Shown here: positions 61,017-64,000 of the stretch, piece by piece
How positions within the stretch are numbered: position 1 is the stretch's first letter
Layout of the letters: each line of letters opens with the position of its first letter
Assembly: GCA_937905835.1 (NCBI GenBank)
Contig: CALCXK010000041.1
Coordinates: forward strand, 12,499-76,498
Length of the DNA: 64,000 nt
Source of the DNA: an uncultured Ilumatobacter sp.
Lineage (GTDB): Bacteria > Actinomycetota > Acidimicrobiia > Acidimicrobiales > Ilumatobacteraceae
Direction of reading: 5' to 3'
Program-made: the position numbers and the translations under genes
Notes under the pieces: generated by a model
What the model was told of the DNA's origin: nothing
Databases searched by the model: none
The model's input: the letters and a program-made list of their open reading frames with translations, nothing else

Positions 61017-61918
61017 GTGCACTTACTGACATGTCGGCCTCGTTGAAGGCGGAGACACTCGCTGAGGCACTGCCGTATATTCGGCGTTTCGCTGGCAAGA
61101 CCGTCGTCGTCAAGTACGGCGGCAATGCGCTCGCAGGTACGTCAGGCCACGACCCGCTGGCGTTGTTCGCGCAAGACATCGTGATGATGCGTCTCGTCGG
61201 TATGCGGCCGGTGGTCGTCCACGGTGGTGGGCCCCAAATCTCTGCGCTCATGGAGCGGCTCGGCAAAGTGCCTGAGTTTGTTAACGGGTTGCGCGTCACC
61301 GACGCCGAAACCGTTGAGATTGCCCGCATGGTGCTCAAAGGTCAAGTCAACCCGCAACTCGTCGCAGCAATCAACGTGCATGGCAACTACGCCGTTGGTG
61401 TCAGCGGCGTCGACGGCGGGCTGATCCGGGCGCATGCCCGAGACCCAGAACTCGGCTTCGTCGGCGATGTCACTGCCATCAATCCTGAGGTCATCAACGG
61501 ATTGCTCGACAACGAATTCATTCCGGTCGTTGCGACGATCGGCTGCGATGAAGCCGGTCAGGCATACAACATCAATGCCGACACCGCAGCGGGGGCGATC
61601 GCCGAAGCGCTCGACGCCGAGAAGCTGATCTACCTGACCGACATCGAAGGCTTGCGACGCGACGTCAACGACGCAGCGACGCTCATCCGCCAGACCACTG
61701 CCGACGAACTCGATTCGCTTGTCGATGACGGCACCATCGTCGGGGGCATGATCCCGAAGATTTCGAGTTGCACGCATGCCGTCCGCAACGGTGTCAACGG
61801 CGGCCACATCCTCGATGGTCGAGTGGCGCACGTGTTGCTGCTCGAACTGTTCACCGACGCTGGCATCGGCACCATGATTACGGACGCAGGGACCGCACGT
61901 GCAGGAGCGACCCAATGA
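61013..61918 (+). CDS. argB: Acetylglutamate kinase
   Basis: ArgB phosphorylates N-acetylglutamate. The 301-aa protein has TVVVKYGGNALAG, VVVHGGGPQISALMERLG, GLRVTDAETVEIARMVLKGQVNPQLVA, YNINADTAAGAIAEAL and GGMIPKISSCTHAVRNGV. A basic/acidic N-terminal helix (about 1-25) is present, as in arginine-inhibited enzymes. GTG 61013 overlaps the argC stop, so no argJ fits between them. Confidence 0.96.
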   Translation: MSALTDMSASLKAETLAEALPYIRRFAGKTVVVKYGGNALAGTSGHDPLALFAQDIVMMRLVGMRPVVVHGGGPQISALMERLGKVPEFVNGLRVTDAETVEIARMVLKGQVNPQLVAAINVHGNYAVGVSGVDGGLIRAHARDPELGFVGDVTAINPEVINGLLDNEFIPVVATIGCDEAGQAYNINADTAAGAIAEALDAEKLIYLTDIEGLRRDVNDAATLIRQTTADELDSLVDDGTIVGGMIPKISSCTHAVRNGVNGGHILDGRVAHVLLLELFTDAGIGTMITDAGTARAGATQ

Positions 61919-63117
61919 GCCATAATTTTGACACACAAACGGCGCAGCAGTGTCCGTTCATGCCGGTGTTCGGTCCGCCCGCGATCATGTTCGAACGGGG
62001 GAGTGGAACCGAGTTGTGGGACACCGACGGCAAGCGTTACCTCGACTTCCTGGCCGGGATCGCCGTGACGTCACTTGGCCATGCCAACCCGGTGGTTGCC
62101 GCAGCAATCTCGGAGCAGGCAAACCGGCTGCTGCACGTGTCGAACTTCTTTGCCAACCAGACAGCGACCGAGGCGGCACTCAAGGTCAATGCCTTACTCC
62201 GCGAAGCAACCGGCGACGATGGGCAACTGTTCTTCACGAACTCAGGCGCCGAGTCGAACGAATGCGCCATCAAGTTGGCCCGTAAGCACGGTGGCCGAGG
62301 TCGCCACACTGTCGTGAGCGCTCTCGGCAGCTTTCACGGTCGCACGCTGGCGTCGCTTGCTGCGACTGGTCAGCCGGCCAAGCACGAGCCGTTCCAACCG
62401 ATGCCCGAAGGTTTCAAGCACGTGGCCTGGGGTGATCTTGATGCCATGCGCTCAGCGGTCGATGGAACCGTTGCTGGCGTGCTGATCGAATCGGTGCAGG
62501 GCGAAGGCGGTGTCAACCCGGCAACGACCGAATATCTGCAGGGCATCCGCCAGATCTGCGACGAAACCGGTGCACTCCTGATGATCGACGAGATCCAGAC
62601 CGGTTTCGCACGGACCGGAAAGTGGTTCGGCTTCGAGCACGCCGGGGTGCGTCCCGATGTCGTGACGCTCGCCAAGGCAATGGGCAACGGTATGCCGGTT
62701 GGAGCGTGCTGGGCGCGCACCGAGGTGGCAGCGGTCTTCGAGCCGGGCGACCATGGCAGCACCTATTCCGGCACGGCGATCGCGACCGCTGCCGTCAACG
62801 CGACGATCGACGAGATGCGGCGACTCGACGCTCCGACACTCGCGGCAACTACCGGGGCGCGGCTCACTGCCAAGCTCCTCGACCTCGATGGTGTCGTTGG
62901 GGTTCGCGGCTTCGGCCTCATGCTCGGTGTCGAACTCGCCGATGGACTTGACGCCCGGGTGGCGTATACCGATCTGCTCGGCGCAGGGCTGATCGTGAAT
63001 GCGGTGAACCCTTCCACCATCCGCCTCATCCCGCCGCTCACCGTGAGCGACGCAGAAGTTGATGAGGCCGTTGCCTTGATCAACACCGCGCTCCTTCGAC
63101 AAAGAGACGCATCATGA
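61915..63117 (+). CDS. argD: Acetylornithine aminotransferase
   Basis: ArgD is the PLP-dependent aminotransferase forming N-acetylornithine. The 400-aa protein has GKRYLDFLAGIAVTSLGHANP, FFTNSGAESNECAIKLAR, GSFHGRTLASLAATGQ, LLMIDEIQTGFARTGKWFGFEHAGVRPDVVTLAKAMGNGMPVGA with the Schiff-base Lys, and STYSGTAIATAAVNATI. ATG 61915 overlaps the argB stop by 4 nt; the open frame upstream is shadow of argB. Confidence 0.95.
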   Translation: MSHNFDTQTAQQCPFMPVFGPPAIMFERGSGTELWDTDGKRYLDFLAGIAVTSLGHANPVVAAAISEQANRLLHVSNFFANQTATEAALKVNALLREATGDDGQLFFTNSGAESNECAIKLARKHGGRGRHTVVSALGSFHGRTLASLAATGQPAKHEPFQPMPEGFKHVAWGDLDAMRSAVDGTVAGVLIESVQGEGGVNPATTEYLQGIRQICDETGALLMIDEIQTGFARTGKWFGFEHAGVRPDVVTLAKAMGNGMPVGACWARTEVAAVFEPGDHGSTYSGTAIATAAVNATIDEMRRLDAPTLAATTGARLTAKLLDLDGVVGVRGFGLMLGVELADGLDARVAYTDLLGAGLIVNAVNPSTIRLIPPLTVSDAEVDEAVALINTALLRQRDAS

Positions 63118-64000
63118 CCCGGCATCTGATTGACGTCGTTGACTTCAGCGCCGCCGAGATCAACAGCATTCTCGATCTGGCCGAGACACCGATCGGCGAT
63201 CTTTGCCAACCGCTCGCCGGCAAGGGTGCGGCACTGATCTTTGAGAAGCCCTCGGCACGGACCCGGCACTCCATGGAAATGGCGGTGGTGCAACTCGGTG
63301 GGCATCCGGTGTTCACCCGAGGCGAAGAAGTCGGGTTCGACACTCGTGAACCCGTCGAGGACGTCGCCCGGATCATGGAGGGCTTCCATTCCCTCATCGC
63401 CGCACGAGTTTTTAGCCACAGCACAGTCACCCGGCTTGCGGCCGTCTCGAGCGTGCCGGTCGTCAACATGTTGAGCGACCACTCGCATCCGCTGCAGGCG
63501 TTCGCTGATGCGCTCACCATGCGTCAGAACCTCGGTGACCTCGCTGGCCAGACCGTTGCGTTCGTCGGTGACTACAACAACGTCGCTCGCTCACTCGCCG
63601 AGATTTCGGCGCTTCTTGGGATGCACGTGCGTCTTGCGTCGCCTCCCGGCTTCGAAGCCGACGACGCCGAGCTCGAACGGATTCTTCTCCTCGGGGCCGC
63701 ATCGGTCGAGCAGGGGAGCCGCCCGATCGACATGGTCGTCGGAGCGAACGCCGTCCATACCGACACCTGGGTCTCGATGGGCGAAGAAGCCGACAAGGCC
63801 GAGAAGCTTCAAAAGTTTGAAGGCTTCACGGTCGATGACACGATGATGGCTGCCGCCGGAACCAACTCGATCTTCATGCACTGCCTGCCTGCGTATCGCG
63901 GTGTTGAAGTGTCGGCCGACGTGATCGACGGGCCCCGTTCGGTTGTGTTTCAGCAGGGCCACAACCGGATGCATGCCGCTCGCGGCGCCCTCGCCTTTCT
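63114..64000 (+). CDS. argF: Ornithine carbamoyltransferase, truncated by the window end
   Basis: OTCase makes citrulline from ornithine and carbamoyl phosphate, linking to carAB. The visible 295 residues have the carbamoyl-phosphate loop EKPSARTRHSMEMAVVQLGGHPVF (SARTR in place of STRTR), HSHPLQAFADALT, FVGDYNNVARSL and the ornithine-site HCLPAYRGVEV. Only the last few residues are missing on the right. ATG 63114 overlaps the argD stop by 4 nt. Confidence 0.94.
   Translation, partial: MTRHLIDVVDFSAAEINSILDLAETPIGDLCQPLAGKGAALIFEKPSARTRHSMEMAVVQLGGHPVFTRGEEVGFDTREPVEDVARIMEGFHSLIAARVFSHSTVTRLAAVSSVPVVNMLSDHSHPLQAFADALTMRQNLGDLAGQTVAFVGDYNNVARSLAEISALLGMHVRLASPPGFEADDAELERILLLGAASVEQGSRPIDMVVGANAVHTDTWVSMGEEADKAEKLQKFEGFTVDDTMMAAAGTNSIFMHCLPAYRGVEVSADVIDGPRSVVFQQGHNRMHAARGALAF

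Overview
The window is a G+C-rich (roughly 60%), almost fully coding piece of chromosome from an actinomycete-type bacterium. Markers are mshC (mycothiol synthesis), a phosphatidylinositol-mannoside (PIM) cluster, the actinobacterial nucleoid protein mIHF, a PriA without a Walker A motif, and gene order that repeatedly matches Mycobacterium (thrS-HIT-pgsA-patA-pimA ... pdxS-pdxT-yebC ... ruvCAB ... yajC-secD-secF-apt-rel ... hisS-aspS; pyrR-pyrB-pyrC-carA-carB ... mihF-gmk-rpoZ-coaBC-metK-priA ... fmt-rsmB). Several traits (class IB pyrD, queA/tgt kept, GTG starts, leaderless promoters) suggest a deep actinobacterial lineage such as Acidimicrobiia; that placement is inference.

Layout. 1-0.46 kb: start of fabI/inhA (minus strand) and a repeat-filled divergent gap. 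0.46-8.6 kb: mshC, plsC, then thrS, a HIT phosphorylase, an unknown two-helix membrane protein, PIP synthase, PIM acyltransferase and mannosyltransferase PimA. 8.6-17.6 kb: lemA, htpX, a DUF3048 lipoprotein, pdxS-pdxT (PLP synthase), yebC, a Bcp peroxiredoxin, ruvC-ruvA-ruvB and queA. 17.6-18.7 kb: a small island of two minus-strand unknown ORFs separating queA from tgt. 18.8-29.2 kb: tgt, yajC, secD, secF, apt, rel, a long perfect inverted repeat, hisS and aspS. 29.3-33.1 kb: an M24 peptidase, efp, nusB and a DUF2079 membrane protein. 33.2-47 kb: a PyrR-binding RNA hairpin, pyrR-pyrB-pyrC-carA-carB-pyrD, mihF, gmk, rpoZ, coaBC, metK and priA. 47-52.8 kb: an RsmC-like methyltransferase (minus), def, fmt, rsmB, a MogA/MoaB protein, hisG, a CSD-like protein, an alkyltransferase-like protein and DUF1844 (minus). 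53-59.9 kb: infC-rpmI-rplT, a SpoU methyltransferase, pheS-pheT, an ACT protein and yqgE (minus). 60-64 kb: argC-argB-argD-argF, the last cut by the window end.

Regulation. The most informative signals are non-coding. Two operators, each made of two TGNATNNNNATNCA ARG boxes with 20-bp centre spacing, lie over the promoters of argC and carA, which puts carAB, although inside a pyrimidine operon, under predicted ArgR control. A textbook PyrR-binding loop sits just ahead of the pyrR ribosome-binding site. At least 17 genes have a TANNNT -10 element ending only 6-11 nt before the start codon, which implies extensive leaderless transcription. Two very short ORFs, one rich in Asn and Gln, end on the carA and argC start codons.

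I found no tRNA, rRNA, CRISPR array, insertion sequence or prophage. I see no clear defence or wholly new multi-gene system; the candidates for novelty are the regulatory leaders, the repeats and the queA/tgt island.
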